Positions 12,626 through 24,841 of a DNA stretch of 64,000 nt are shown here, one piece after another. Source of the stretch: Paragordius varius (lineage: Eukaryota > Nematomorpha). The stretch is from assembly GCA_964247055.1 (NCBI GenBank), contig OZ176054.1:5456001-5520000 (forward strand), given 5' to 3'. Numbering within the stretch: position 1 is the first letter of the stretch; every line of letters begins with the position of its first letter. The translations under genes and the position numbers were made by a program. Below the pieces are notes generated by a model, which saw nothing but the letters and a program-made list of their open reading frames with translations, had not been told where the DNA came from and ran no database searches.

Positions 12626-14278
12626 GGATAAACTAACCGGGACTTTTTGATGTATGGCACCGGCTGACGCAACATCCTCTCCAGGCTAGAATCGAACAAT
12701 GACCGTAAATCCTTAATGACCCCGATCTTTAAAACTTACCTAAAAAACTTCAATAATTGTGGCCAACTGAGCTCTTGAAGCTGCGCTGATGAACGCGATT
12801 ACGATTATACCCCGAAAACCTCGATCACTTTTAAGCTCTTGGCAAGAGGAAACGCACCAGAGTTACTAATCCTATCCCGTTGAAAACCAACGCAAAACTC
12901 CCTGCTATATGACGATGACATCGGAACCGCTTATATTTGAGGGCTGATTACCAATATTCAACTTTTATTTGAACCGGATATGCTCCAGATTGAATGATAC
13001 TATTGCGAAGTCGGTATTATTTTAAGGTTAATTCCCACTGCTGGATAAGGTATGAATTTTATTTTACAACGCTCTGTTAATGTCAGTTAATATTGATGTA
13101 ATTAAGGTATAAATTTTTATTTTAAAACGCTTTGTTAATGTCAGTATTGATGTAATTAAGGTATAAATTTTTATTTCACAACGCTCTGTTAATGTCAGTT
13201 AGTATTCATGTAATTAAGGTATACATTTTTATTTTACAACGCTTTGTTAAAGTCAGTATTGATGTAATTAAGGTATAAATTTTTATTTCACAACGCTCTG
13301 TTAATGTCAGTTAGTATTCATGTAATTAAGGTATACATTTTATTTTACAACGCTTTGTTAATGTCAGTATTGATGTAATTAAGGTATAAATTTTTATTTT
13401 ACAACGCTCTGTTAATGTCAGTTAGTATTCATGTAATTAAGGTATAAATTTTTATTTTACAACGCTCTGTTAAAGTCAGTTAGTATTGATGTAATATTTA
13501 AAACAAAATCTGTTAATGGTAAACACCTATACAGATAGTTAAGAATATAGACTGCTTCCCACAGATATCCCACGAACAAAATGTACCACTGAATGTATAA
13601 AGCATGCAAGACGCGACTCTGAATAGACTATTAACCAATTATTGTGGGACGACGTCCTGGGAAGCAATGTTGGAGCCGCTGATATTTGAGCAGGGCTGGT
13701 TACCAATCTCCGACATTTTGTTGGTCGGAGTTGAGTCTTACCTCAGAGCAAGGTCAACGACCACTTATCCCGGGTTAGCGTCCCAGTTGAAGGTACAACT
13801 GAAACATGGTCGCACGAAGGGGTAACGTTGACGCTTGTAATGTCTAAGATCTCCAAAATTGGTCTACCTTAAAGGCCACACTCATTTAGAAGCAAAAGAA
13901 GACCCCCTTCCACACCAAAGATAAGAGCTTAATTAACTCTACATTTGATTTAATATAGACCTTTGACATTACTTTATGGAGTAATCAAACCCTGTTTGTA
14001 CGGTTATTTAAACTCAAATATTGCTTTTATTTACCTAACAAGGCGATATTAACATTTCTTTTAATATATGTATATATATATAGCTTATTAACTATACTAA
14101 CTCCCATTAACACATCTAACATGAAGGCTTTTATTTATGTATGTAGATACTAACGTCAACCCCAACCTCCGATGTGTTTCCCCGCTCTGAAGCTCAATGC
14201 ATTACGGGTGGGTAGGGATTGCCTTGACGGCAGGTGGCCGACGATCTTCCGACGCTACACCCTTTACTTGTTGTTTAC
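12626..14278. mobile_element. Unclassified 1.65-kb insertion upstream of SmB
   Basis: Bounded by perfect 14-bp direct repeats and visibly richer in G and C than its surroundings (about 12640-13020 and 13600-14270). It holds an eight-unit minisatellite at 13049-13497. Segments on either side of that array resemble each other (GGAACCGCTTATATTTGAG near 12924; GGAGCCGCTGATATTTGAG near 13672), so the insert is partly built from duplicated pieces. An open frame of 73 codons at 13604-13825 has no recognisable motif. No poly-A tail, terminal inverted repeat or transposase was seen, so the class is unknown. A duplication of this length would suit a retroposon-type integration, but that is inference. 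Confidence 0.55.
13049..13497. repeat. Minisatellite, 8 units, alternating 54/58 bp
   Basis: Eight tandem units of the pattern GGTATAAATTTTTATTTTAC-AACGCTCTGTTAATGTCAG-TATTGATGTAATTAA. In units 2-7 a short form (CAGTATTGATG, about 53-54 bp) alternates strictly with a long form (CAGTTAGTATTCATG, 58 bp), giving a higher-order dimer of about 112 bp. Expansion by unequal exchange of dimers is the simplest reading. Confidence 0.9.
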
Positions 14279-14292
14279 TTGAATGGAGCTAA
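14279..14292. repeat. 14-bp direct repeat, right copy
   Basis: TTGAATGGAGCTAA, a perfect match to 12612-12625. Confidence 0.75.
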
Positions 14293-15274
14293 ATTACCGT
14301 AGCAAAAAAAGTGATTTAATAAATACAAATGTATTATGGAATATTATGACGCCCCACAACTCTTTAATTTGTTTGATTAATTCTTATTTTATAAATTATA
14401 TTTTTTTTGTAAAAGCATTATCTATAAATATGTGATCATATATGATAATCATTATTTTTTTCAGAATACTGCGGTTGTATATATAATCATATCGATATTA
14501 TGTTAATGTAACCAGATATTTTGAACTTGGACGCAGTACAAAATTAAAACATTCTTTGTTCTTTTCACATCATCGTTGTGGGATATTACACAGTTTCCAA
14601 AAATATCCTGATAAAATATATATTCTGATAGAAAAATATCAGTATTATCAGGTTGCTTTTGATTTTAACCTTTACGATTATTAAAAGTTATTTACACTTT
14701 GGTAGGTGCTCAGTATAAAATGACAAAAGGTGTGCAATTTTTTCACTTACAATGGTGAAGGCTAAATGCTTCAAAAATATCACTAAATTATAACATAAAC
14801 TACATGTAAAAAGCAAAAAATTTTAATTATTTAGATGTGGGCCCTGATAGTCCCAAATTTTTTGGCTTTTTAAAATGGACTGTTCTCTTAAAAAAACGCA
14901 AAAATTACGACATTGTGTAATAATTATATATATATAAAATATGGCCAACAAAGTCCTATTGCCACCTCCCCGTGGTGTTGGCTGGGGCATGAAAATGCGC
15001 TAACGGCAAAGGCCAGTTTTCTAATGATCTGTAAAATCATTAGTTGTACACAAGGGCATGTGTTACGTAAAAATTGCCTCAATAAACCATGAAGTATAAT
15101 AATATGAATTTGAATTTGAAAGAACATTAAAACCTATCAACATCTCAAATAACAATAATAATTCAACTTATAATAATTATTTTGATAATATTTTTATTTA
15201 TTAATAATATTTCCTATTTAAACTTTTATACCCTATATTTTCTGATATATATTATAATAAAAACTACCAAAACT
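14293..15274. other. Spacer and probable LINE 5' leader
   Basis: AT-rich up to about 14930. From about 14940 to 15100 there is a less AT-rich block (GGCCAACAAAGTCCTATTGC, CCCCGTGGTGTTGGCTGGGG) that may be the 5' untranslated region of the LINE that follows. No host gene was seen. Confidence 0.4.
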
Positions 15275-18271
15275 ATGAAAATAAATAATACCGTTAGTAA
15301 TAATAACAAAGCAGTTCTGAAATTTGCTACATGGAATGTGGGTACCCTCGTTAACAAAATATTAATGGTAACAAACACTCTTAGTCATAACAATATAGAT
15401 ATATGTTGCATCCAAGAGGCCAGATTGAAAGGAGAGGGATTGAAAAGCTTAGACGATTATACACTATTCTTTAAAGGAAATGACAAGGGATAAGGTGGTG
15501 TTGCGATTTTCATTAAAAACATCTACCGTGATAACATAATTGATGTAATAAGACATAATCCAAGAATGATTCAAATAAAAATATTGATGAATGATAATGT
15601 AATAAATATAGTTTCAACTTACGCACCACAATCTGGTCTAAGCGAAGCATCAAAAAACGAATATTGGGAAGCCCTCTATGATTTGATGAACAAAACTTCT
15701 TCTAGCGAACAAACTTTTGTTGGTGGTGATTTTAATTGCCATATTAATAATGATAGTAATGAATACCATGGCGTGCATGGTGGAAATGGTGTTGGAGCCC
15801 TCGATAACATGGGCGAGAGTTTGCTAGACTTTTGCATTGCAAATCAACTCATAGTCGCAAATACCCATTTTAAGAAAAAAAGCAACCAGCACATAACATA
15901 TAATTCTGGTGATCACTCATCTATGATAGATTTCATATTAATTCCCAAAAACATTAGGAAACATTTAACAAACATCAAAACTTACTATCAACCCTCCTAC
16001 CAACACAAGCTAATAACAGCATTTCTAATCATCGAGAAAAGCTGTAAGACCGCATTCCAACCCCAAAAAATAAACATAGCAAAGTTAAAGGAGTCAAAAT
16101 TATTAACCGAATACACCAAAAACACAGCGTTAAATATTCCCGAACAAAACAATGTTGAAACTCTATGGAAAAATTTTAAAAGCACAATTCTAACATCTGC
16201 TAAAATACATTGTGGCTTTACTAAACCAATGAGGCAACGGAAAAGCTGGTGGTGGAAAAAGGAAATAAAACCATTGTTGCGTGAAAAAGGCGAAGCATAT
16301 AAAAAATGGAAAAGCTCGAAAAATAAGGATGATAAAAAAGTTTATGATGACAAAAAACGAGAGGTCCAGAAAGCCATTCGACACGCTATGAATGAAAAAT
16401 CCATTAAAATCGCTGAAAGTTTAGAAAAAGACTTTAAAAACCAAACAATTTTTAAAAGACTCAAAAACCTTATCAATAGTAATAAAGATGTTAAAACCAT
16501 AAAATGTATTAAAGATGATAATGATAATATAATAACGAATCCCTCGAAAGTCAAAGAAATTTGGAAAACGAACTTAGAAAAACAACTCAACCAAGTAAAC
16601 CCGACTAAACAAATTAGCATGGTTTCACCAGTAGCTGGTCCCATACAAGAAATCACCATAGATGAAGTCACAACTGCAATCAATAAATTAAAAAGTAACA
16701 AAGCTCCAGGCCCAAGCAGCCTTTCAGTCGACCTCATTCGACCCATCACAAACACTGCAGAATATCTAACAAAACTCTTTAACCAAATAATAATTACAAA
16801 CCAAACTCCCAACGATTGGAAGAACAGCATAATAATCCCCATTTATAAAAATAAAGGCGATCGTTTAAAAACATCGTCCTACCGACCTTTAAAACTTCTA
16901 GAACACACACTGAAAATATTCGAAAATATTTTAGAAAACAGGCTGAGAAAACTTATAAGCTTAGATTCAAATCAGTTTGCATTCCGTCCAAACAGTAGCA
17001 CAATTGATCCCTTGTTCATCCTAAGACGCTTACAAGAAAAATATCTGGAAAAGAAACAAAAGCTATACCATGTCTTTGTAGATCTGGAACATGCGTTTGA
17101 CCAAATACCACGCTCAACAATTCAATGGGCACTACGTAAAAAGGGAATAGAAGAACATACTATACAAATTTTATTACTACTCTATAAAAATACAACAACC
17201 AACGTTAGAACCAATATTGGCAATACAAACAATTTCCCAACAAACGCTGGACTACATCAGAGTTCAGTCCTAAGTCCACTCCTTTTTATAACTATAATGG
17301 ATGCGGCAACGCAAGACATAAGAACTGAATGCCCTTGGGAAATGTTATTCGCCGACGACCTCGTGATAACGACACGATCATGGGATCAACTGGTAAATAC
17401 ATATTCCAAGTGGAAGAAATGCCTTGAACAATATGGAATGATCATAAACGCCACAAAAACAAAAATAATGATAACGGGTGAAAGTGAAACACCCAGATAC
17501 CCCTGTTCCATTTGCAGTAAGGAAGTACGTTCAAATTCCATTAAATGCATATCATGTCAATTGTGGGTACACAAAAAGTGCTCTAAAATAAAAGACAAGT
17601 TAACAAATGTAATTAATTTTAAATGCTTAAATTGCTTAGACCCAAGCAATAAAAATTTTAATCGACCAAAGCTACTTAACATTGATGGACATGATATCGA
17701 ATTGGTTGACTCTTTCGTATACCTAGGAGATGTCATATCATCTCAGGGAAGCCCACAAAAGGCTATCAAAAGAAGAATACAACAAGGTTGGATAAAATAT
17801 AATCAATTAAAATATGTTTTCCAAAACAAACATGTTAACAATCGTAATAAATGGTATCTTTACAAGGCAGGAATAAGACCTGCTCTTACCTATGGTTCTG
17901 AAACCTGGGCATTAAACAAAACAAATCAAACAAAACTCCTAACCAGTGAGAATCGAATACTCAAAAGCTGCTTTCGTACACCAGAAATACCAATTTTCAT
18001 TAAAGAAAACGATAAAATCGATTATATAATTCAAACTAACAGATTGCGTCTATACGGTCATACTCAGAGAAGAGACGCCACCCATCCGTTAAAAACTGTT
18101 GAAAACATTAATGTTGATGGCAATAGAAGAAAGGGACGACCACTCTTTTCTTATAATGATAATATAAAAATGGACTTGAATCAACGTAGCCTTTCCACAG
18201 AACAATGTAAAGATCGTAATTTATGGAGGAAGCTACTTCATGGATATAAAACTCCGAATATGGAGTCCTAA
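15275..18271 (+). mobile_element. RTE-type LINE, nearly full-length
   Basis: Non-LTR retrotransposon. One reading frame encodes an apurinic-like endonuclease and a reverse transcriptase that together would copy element RNA at a nicked target. The frame is whole apart from one internal stop. The single ORF, short flanks and motif set (LKLLEHTLKIFENILENRL, VDLEHAFDQIPR, SVLSPLLF, FADDLV, SFVYLGDVISSQG) match the RTE-like group whose endonuclease resembles CFDP2. Both boundaries are uncertain: I saw no clear target duplication, and the 3' side simply becomes AT-rich after the stop codon. It lies on the strand opposite to SmB. With one nonsense change in about 1000 codons, the copy looks recent. 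Confidence 0.92.
15275..18271 (+). pseudogene. LINE endonuclease/reverse transcriptase, one in-frame stop
   Basis: About 998 codons in one frame from the ATG at 15275, interrupted by TAA at 15491-15493 inside the endonuclease (GNDKG-stop-GGVAIF). The part after the stop is open from 15566. Endonuclease residues are visible: KFATWNVGTL, the Glu of QEARLKGEG, GGDFNCHI, SMIDFILIP, and a terminal QHKL where SDHR-like is usual. Reverse transcriptase: LKSNKAPGPSSLSVDLI, SYRPLKLLEH, Asp of FVDLEHAFD, FADD. GLHQSSVLSPLLF has Ser where the family has Gly (HQGSVLSP), possibly damaging. A PHD-like Cys/His cluster (CSICSKEV, CISCQLWVHKKCS, CLNC) sits between the RT and the C-terminal FVYLGD region, as in related LINEs. 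Start choice: nearest in-frame ATG before the endonuclease fold. Confidence 0.9.
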
Positions 18272-19218
18272 AATTATCCATCCATATATAAAATATATTT
18301 TTTAAAAAATGCACACTATCAAAGATTTAATTTTTATCAAAATTTTTTAGAGCCTACTTCATTTTTAACATGATGGAAACGATATAAACGGTTGAGATGC
18401 TATAACATTTTAGATATATAATTCGATAATGCTAATTCTCAATCAAATTTTGATTTTAATATTCGCTCGTTCCCAAATTTATGTTAGATAAAAATTGTGT
18501 TTTTTTTACAAAAATTCTCCAAAATTTTCAAACCTTAAATTAAATATTTGAACCTATAGTAATGTTCAACATCATCGAATTATTTAGAAAAAGGGATTTA
18601 ATATATCTTAAAGCGTTATACCGTTTACATCTGATTCAAAATCGTTAGAAGTACGCTTCAACAAAATATCTCAATTTGTTTATGCAAAATAATAAGAAAA
18701 TTAATAAAAATTAAAGTTTAGGAAAAAAATTAAATAATATCATTCCTCCAATGAGTATAAACGTAAAAATTCTTAATTTTTATACGAAAAAAGGTTATTT
18801 CATAATCATATGCAATATATTATAAATTTTATATCAACAATTATCTATATAATTTTCCATTTGATAATTATGGCAGAAAATGAACTTTGTAAACTTGATC
18901 AGACATTTATTAAAATACAAAAATTAATTTTATTATTTTAAATTTAGAGGCACCTCTTTTTACGGAAGCCCTGAGTTAAAGAGTCATTATCCCGAGGGAT
19001 TCCAAGATTTAAAGTTTCGTCACTGAAGGCTGCAATCCTAAGTTTTATGTTTAATTCAAGCAGAAAATAAAATATAAACCAATTAAAAATAGGCCAATCT
19101 TAGTTACCGCAAAATGAATCATTTCTCTTTAAATTATAGGGGTTGTTTTTATTGAGAGTACTATATTAAATTCTATAAAAGGTAATTATAATATATTTAC
19201 AAAAAATTAAATTTTAAT
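18272..19218. other. LINE 3' flank and intergenic DNA
   Basis: AT-rich, no gene recognised. A mildly GC-richer patch at about 18950-19050 (TACGGAAGCCCTGAGTTAAA) has no identified origin. Confidence 0.5.
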
Positions 19219-19787
19219 TTAACACTTCGATTCAAATTGGGGTATCAAAATACCCCAGACAAAATTTGAGTTAGGATTTTTAAAAAACTACTGAAGGAAA
19301 TGATCCCAATTTTAATTTATGCTTCCATCCTAATAAAAATTATATAAATATGCCAAAATATCTGAATAAAATTTTGTTATGAAAAAAAGTTCCATCTCAA
19401 ACTATTTGGACGCCATTTTTATTTTAAAATTTTTTTGCAAAATATCGTCTTCATTTAATTTCGGTAAAATTAATGCTAATTTTTTATTTAAATCACATCT
19501 AACATTGATAGAAATAGAAAAAGCGGTTTGCTTTTCATTATTTTTCAAAATTACCATTGCATACATGTCACGTTGACTAAATTTTTATATTTGGGTTTTA
19601 TCAAGTATTTTTGAATAAAATTTTTTACATATTTCGGTTTATTTATGTTATTAAAGTGCAAAATTTTGCCATAGTTTCGATTCCTTCGAAACTTTTAAAA
19701 GAATTTTATTTTAAACGGGCCTGGAATATTTAACTACCCCAATTTGAATCGAAGGACTAAAATGAATGTGTTGTATCCAAGTGTTAA
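19219..19787 (+). mobile_element. TTAA-flanked MITE, complete copy
   Basis: Runs 19223-19783 (561 bp) with TTAA on both sides (19219-19222 and 19784-19787). It begins CACTTCGATTCAAATTGGGG and ends TTGTATCCAAGTG; the terminal CACTT/AAGTG and the GATTCAAATTGGGG blocks are inverted repeats. No coding capacity. The TTAA target duplication, shown by the nested pair at 49.6-50.65 kb, points to mobilisation by a piggyBac-type transposase, but no such gene is in the window. Confidence 0.88.
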
Positions 19788-20926
19788 ATTCAAAAAGCAG
19801 TACAAAAGTGGGCGCAGTATAGGCGCAGTTTTTTTCTGAAAATCCAGTACTGTACTGCGAAAAACAGCCTATCTGGTCACATTATATTATGTATACTAAT
19901 AAAATATAATTCGGGCATTCAACTAACAAAAACAATATTTTTAGACTTTTACACAGATTTTTATATATTTAATACTTTACTGCTATGAATATTGGTTAAA
20001 TTAAATGTAATTTTATATAACGCACGGTTCGGCTGAAGCATAGCAGATTCTCAGTTATATAATTTGTTGATGATGAAGATTTTCTAATCAGAAAAAAGAA
20101 TTGTTTCAATGAGTATTTTTGCATTTTTTGCTATCAAATTTACTAAAAAATTGTAGCAAACAACTTTTGACAGTCTTTTACAGGTTCGGAGTAGTTATTA
20201 TAAAGAAATTAACTTAAACTTATGTGGTCCTCCATGTCAGAAAATGAACTGTCCGCACCTTTTCTTAAATTAATTTTTTTGTTGAAAGACTAGTGCTCCA
20301 TTACAAATAAGGCTTTTAAATTAAAATATTTATAAAATACTGATTAAAATCAAAATATAATTTTTATAACATATAATATTTTAGATGGGTCTGTGAAATC
20401 ATATTTTTGGGTCTATAAAAAAGCAAGTTCTTTTACAACAAAGGCGAAAAGGTGTCGAGATTGCGCCAAAAAATTCTAAATATATCCTAAATTTTGACAT
20501 AAAAAAGAAATTTTGATAAATTAATGCATACAAGAGTTTTATAATATCCTCTTACTCTTCAAGTTTACCAACTGGCAAAGAAAATTAGGGATTTTTTAAC
20601 AATATTCTGGACGGGTAACCTATATTAGATTATATTTCGATATTTTTACCTTATGATGCGGTTTAAATTTGGTGGTGTAATGGCGGATTTGATAAAAGTT
20701 TAGCCGCTGTCGAAGGCGCTAAAATGAATAATTGAGCCTCTACCTTTTAAAAAAACATAGTAGGGTGCAATTATAACATCCATTGAGCGGGTGGGGCTGA
20801 CCAAGGCAGTTTTTATTAAAATGATAGCTGACTATCAAAATTAACAACCCCTAGATGTCAACACTTTTTTCCACACCATTTTGCATACTTTTAATCAAAC
20901 ATCTAACTTTATTATGTAAAATTCAT
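19788..20926. other. Intergenic region upstream of the G-alpha gene
   Basis: No gene recognised. AT-rich, with a short GC-richer stretch at about 19805-19865 (GTGGGCGCAGTATAGGCGCA). The promoter and any 5' untranslated exon of the G-alpha gene should lie here, but no element can be pinned down. Confidence 0.45.
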
Positions 20927-23319
20927 ATGGTTTTTCAGTGCTGTTTTGGAGGCGAGGAGCGGCATAATGCATCCTCTAAAAGCAAACTTATTGATCGTGA
21001 TATCAAAAAATCGCAAAAATTATTTTACAAACAAATAAAATTGTTACTCCTAGGGCCTGGTGATAGTGGAAAAACTACCTTTATGAAACAAATGAAGATA
21101 ATAAACAATGTGTCATTTACGTCTGAGGAATTATTGGATTATAAGGATTCAATATACAATAATTTATTTAATGGAACAAAAAATGTTCTTTGTAATTTAA
21201 GCCAAACTCTCCCAAATTATAATGGTTTTTTGACACAAATTAATAATTATGATAATCACATTTCATCAATCGTAACGGTATTGAATCAACTTTCTCAAGA
21301 TTCATCCTTTATGAATTTTTTAAGCTCTCAATACTTTATGGTACATTTTGATATAATTTTAGTCATCCCTAAATTATTTTTACAACAATCTTGGTCGAAT
21401 ATTAAATCAAGTAAAATATTAATTATATATAAGAATTATGTTCCAAACCTAAATGATATACTCCACTGCCGGAAATCTACTAAATCTATTAATGAATACC
21501 TCATTAACATTCATGATATACCATTTAGGTTTAATATATTGCCATATTTTTATTTTTTGAAAAATTTACGTCGATAAATTTATATTTTCACATCATTTGA
21601 ATTCATAAAAGCTCTATATGATTGCAGAAATTATGATACTTTCAATATCAAATATCTCTAGTATGTTAAATATTCTATCAGTTTATCATAACCGATAGAA
21701 AACAATATTTTGTGTCAATTTTTTGTTTTTTACTTCAAATAAAAATTTTAAAATATTTAATTTGTTGTTTATTGTGCTTTATTTAATAAAATTATTACTT
21801 TTGAAAGAAATATTGCGGAATAATACATTTGAAATAGATATTCTTGTATTATGCACTCAAACATGTCCAATCGTTAAATGAGGGTGGTTCCCTCTATAAA
21901 TATATTTTTAAAATTATTAGGTTAATTTAGCTGAAATTTTGTACATATATACAAAGATTGTATTAAACACATTTATCAAATGTTTAGTCCGTTTTGATTG
22001 CTATTATCCATATCACTAAATTTAAATAAAATACTCTGATCAAAATATTTAATATAATATTCGTAAGAAATTAGAACCCAATGATTTTTACTAATCTCGT
22101 AAATTTGTTATATAATATAAATTTAAATGGCTTACCATTATTATTCTATGGTAATATTATAAATATATTGTGTATGCGTACTATTTTTTAATATTTGTTT
22201 TAATATGTCTCTTTTACTCCTATAATTTAATATAAATATAGATTTGTAGATGTTGGTGGTCAAAAATCTCAACGACAGAAATGGGTCCAATGTTTTGAAG
22301 GCGTCACGTCCATTTTATTTTTTGTAGATTCCGCTAAATTATTTTCCGATATGCATTTAAATAATCCGTCCAAAGAAGAAACCATCCATGAAAGTATTAA
22401 AATGTTGCAAATTACTTTAAATTATTTAATTTTTTTATAAACAAAGTCTTAATGACTTCAATCCGCATCATAGCTCTTTATCAAGAAAATAAAAAGTTAA
22501 AATTCTTTCTAATTTCATAATTTTTGTCTCAATTTAAGGGGGCTCCAAAATACTCCCAAACTGTTAAATCCCATCATTTAAGATTTTTTTAAAAAGCAAA
22601 CAAGTTTCTGATGATAGCATGAGCTATTTACAGTGGCGCTATTATATTTAAAAAAGCTCGTTGCAAGGAACGGCCTGTATAAATTTAATTTATTCCATTT
22701 AAACAATAATTTATGATTAATGCTTTTATAATGTGTTTATATCAATACAGATTCCATTTGTGATGATAATAGTCAATTATTACAACAAGAGCAACAACAA
22801 AAAGGATTAATGGATTATGCGAGTGAAACGTTAGCCATTTTCGAAACTCTCATAAATAATCGATTTTTTACGGAAGTTTCTGTCATATTTTTTTTGAACA
22901 AAACGGACATACTTGAAAAAATTATTGGTAAATATAATGATGATGATGAAGAAGATAGAAAACTTACTAATAATGCACATGTCATGCATTTAACGAACCC
23001 CAGTCATCACTCCAACAATGATCTCAAAGCTTTAGTCGTAGAAAATAATACTAATAAAGATTTGATTCATAATGTCCAAAATACAACAGGAAACGCTAAT
23101 TCGACCAATACCCTAATCGTTTCAAATAAAAAGAGCATAACACTCTCTGACGTACAAACTGATATATACAACATATTTTTGACTTGCCGACGCGATAAAA
23201 ATAAACCCATTTTTTGTCATTGTACAACGGCTGTAGATACGCGAAATATTGAACGAGTTTTCGAAGATGTGCGAAATACTTTGTTGGACAAAAATTTGAG
23301 AAACATTACATTATCCTAG
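20927..23319 (+). CDS. Heterotrimeric G protein alpha subunit, G12/13 class
   Basis: GTP-binding switch protein at the inner plasma membrane; G12/13 subunits act on RhoGEFs. Exons 20927-21528, 22242-22393 and 22751-23319 join in phase (440 residues). Nucleotide motifs: P-loop GPGDSGKTT (residues 43-51; usual form GAGESGKST), switch I with Arg182 in CRKSTKS, switch II FVDVGGQKSQRQKW with catalytic Gln208, FLNKTD (301-304), and CTTAVDT in place of TCATD. Q-x-Q-x-W in switch II and the C terminus LLDKNLRNITLS fit G12/13 rather than Gq, Gi or Gs. CysCys at residues 5-6 is a likely palmitoylation site. About 50 extra Asn/Asp/His-rich residues follow the NKxD motif, making it longer than the usual 350-380. 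The start is uncertain: TTTTTCAG just before TGCTGT could be an acceptor for an upstream first exon. Confidence 0.9.
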
Positions 23320-24841
23320 TCTAGTCAAAATTATTTTATCGATACTAATCATGCAATATTTTTATAGATTCGGTAGTTATTTATACATATATTCTATTAT
23401 TATGTTTTATTTAACTTAACCATGAGCATGTATTATAATATACCGATTCACACTAAATCATTCAATTGAATTATCAAAAATGATCATACCATGCAACATA
23501 TGATGTCTAATATGCCATAAATTTTTTATAATAAAAGCTTAGTAAAATTTTAGAAAGGACTAGAAATGTCGATGATAAATTATTTTTATTTTTTATGCTT
23601 GATTTGATTACGATAAATTTTTTTAGCCGGTGCACCATGTTAACGGAAAATATTTTTTAATTTAATTTTAAGTTTTGAAGTGTGCCTTTGAATCTTCCCA
23701 TGATAAAATCCACGTCAACGCGTACCATTTATTTGTACCAAAATATCTATATAACTGCTCTACTTTTTCGAAACTCTCTAGGCCTCATTTTTAACTAGGT
23801 CTATCATTTTAAGTTCTATTATTTCTCCATTTCAGACACCGAACGGATCACATGTTTTTAAAAAAATTATCATCAAATATAAAGGTTGTCGTTTTTAAAT
23901 GAATCTGATATTTTGTTAAGTTTTACATATGTAAAACTCTCATAAGCTAATTTTCATGAATAATATGATAAATAAAATTTATATTATGCATTTTAGCTTA
24001 TAAATGTCGGCTTATTATAACACAGGTTAATAAATAGGGTAAAAATTAAATTAAATAGACAAAACATAAAAACTAAAAGACATTTTTTTAAAAAAAAGAC
24101 ATCATTTATTATTTTTTTTATTCATCGTTTTAGGTTTTAAAATAAGGATCAAAGATGTAAATTGTGACATCCGATTATATGTCTCAAAATCGTAACTAGT
24201 TTATGTAGGGAAAATCAATAAAAGGGGTCGTTCTTACGTTTTGTTATAAATTTAATTTTTATAAATGTTTTTTGTTGGTATCTTTACATTTTTGATTAAT
24301 AAATGAAAATTTATGAATTAACTGTATTTTCCATATATTCAATGTGATCCTTATGTTATTTCTTGTAGCTTGATGAATTTTATTTAGTATAAAAATAGAA
24401 ACGGTACATTTTTGACCCTGCAATTTGGACACTATGATTGTTCAGATATCCCAATATATCTTTTTGAAAATTTTTATTCGTTACAAGCAAGGAATTGCTA
24501 ATATGAGATAATTTATTTATATCTTTATCCCGATTTAGAATAATATTTAAAAATAAAATCGTAAAATATTGTAGACATTTAAAACCATTTATATTTGCTT
24601 AAATCGCAAAATATTTGGTTTGTTGCGAGTTTAGATCCAATTTATAGTCTGACTCTAAATGACTTAAAACAATAGCATTTATATGTTTTTTTTTATATTT
24701 TCATCTAGAATATATTTTAAGCAGCTTTCCTCTCAATATAATTTTATACAAGTCTATGAATAATTTTTTAACTACAGAAATGATATATAAAATACCTGTC
24801 TAAATTTTATTCTAATAATTAAAGGCATTTTCGTCGCGACT
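23320..24841. other. Intergenic, no gene seen
   Basis: AT-rich sequence downstream of the G-alpha stop. No coding exon, RNA gene or repeat family from elsewhere in the window was recognised. Confidence 0.5.

Noticed and set aside
13604-13825. 73-codon frame in the insertion upstream of SmB
   Set aside because: No motif, no sibling copy in frame, and it lies in a region that looks like a non-coding insert. Described under the insert but not called as a gene.
16342-16842. 166-codon antisense open frame
   Set aside because: Shadow of the LINE reverse-transcriptase ORF on the other strand. No independent motif.
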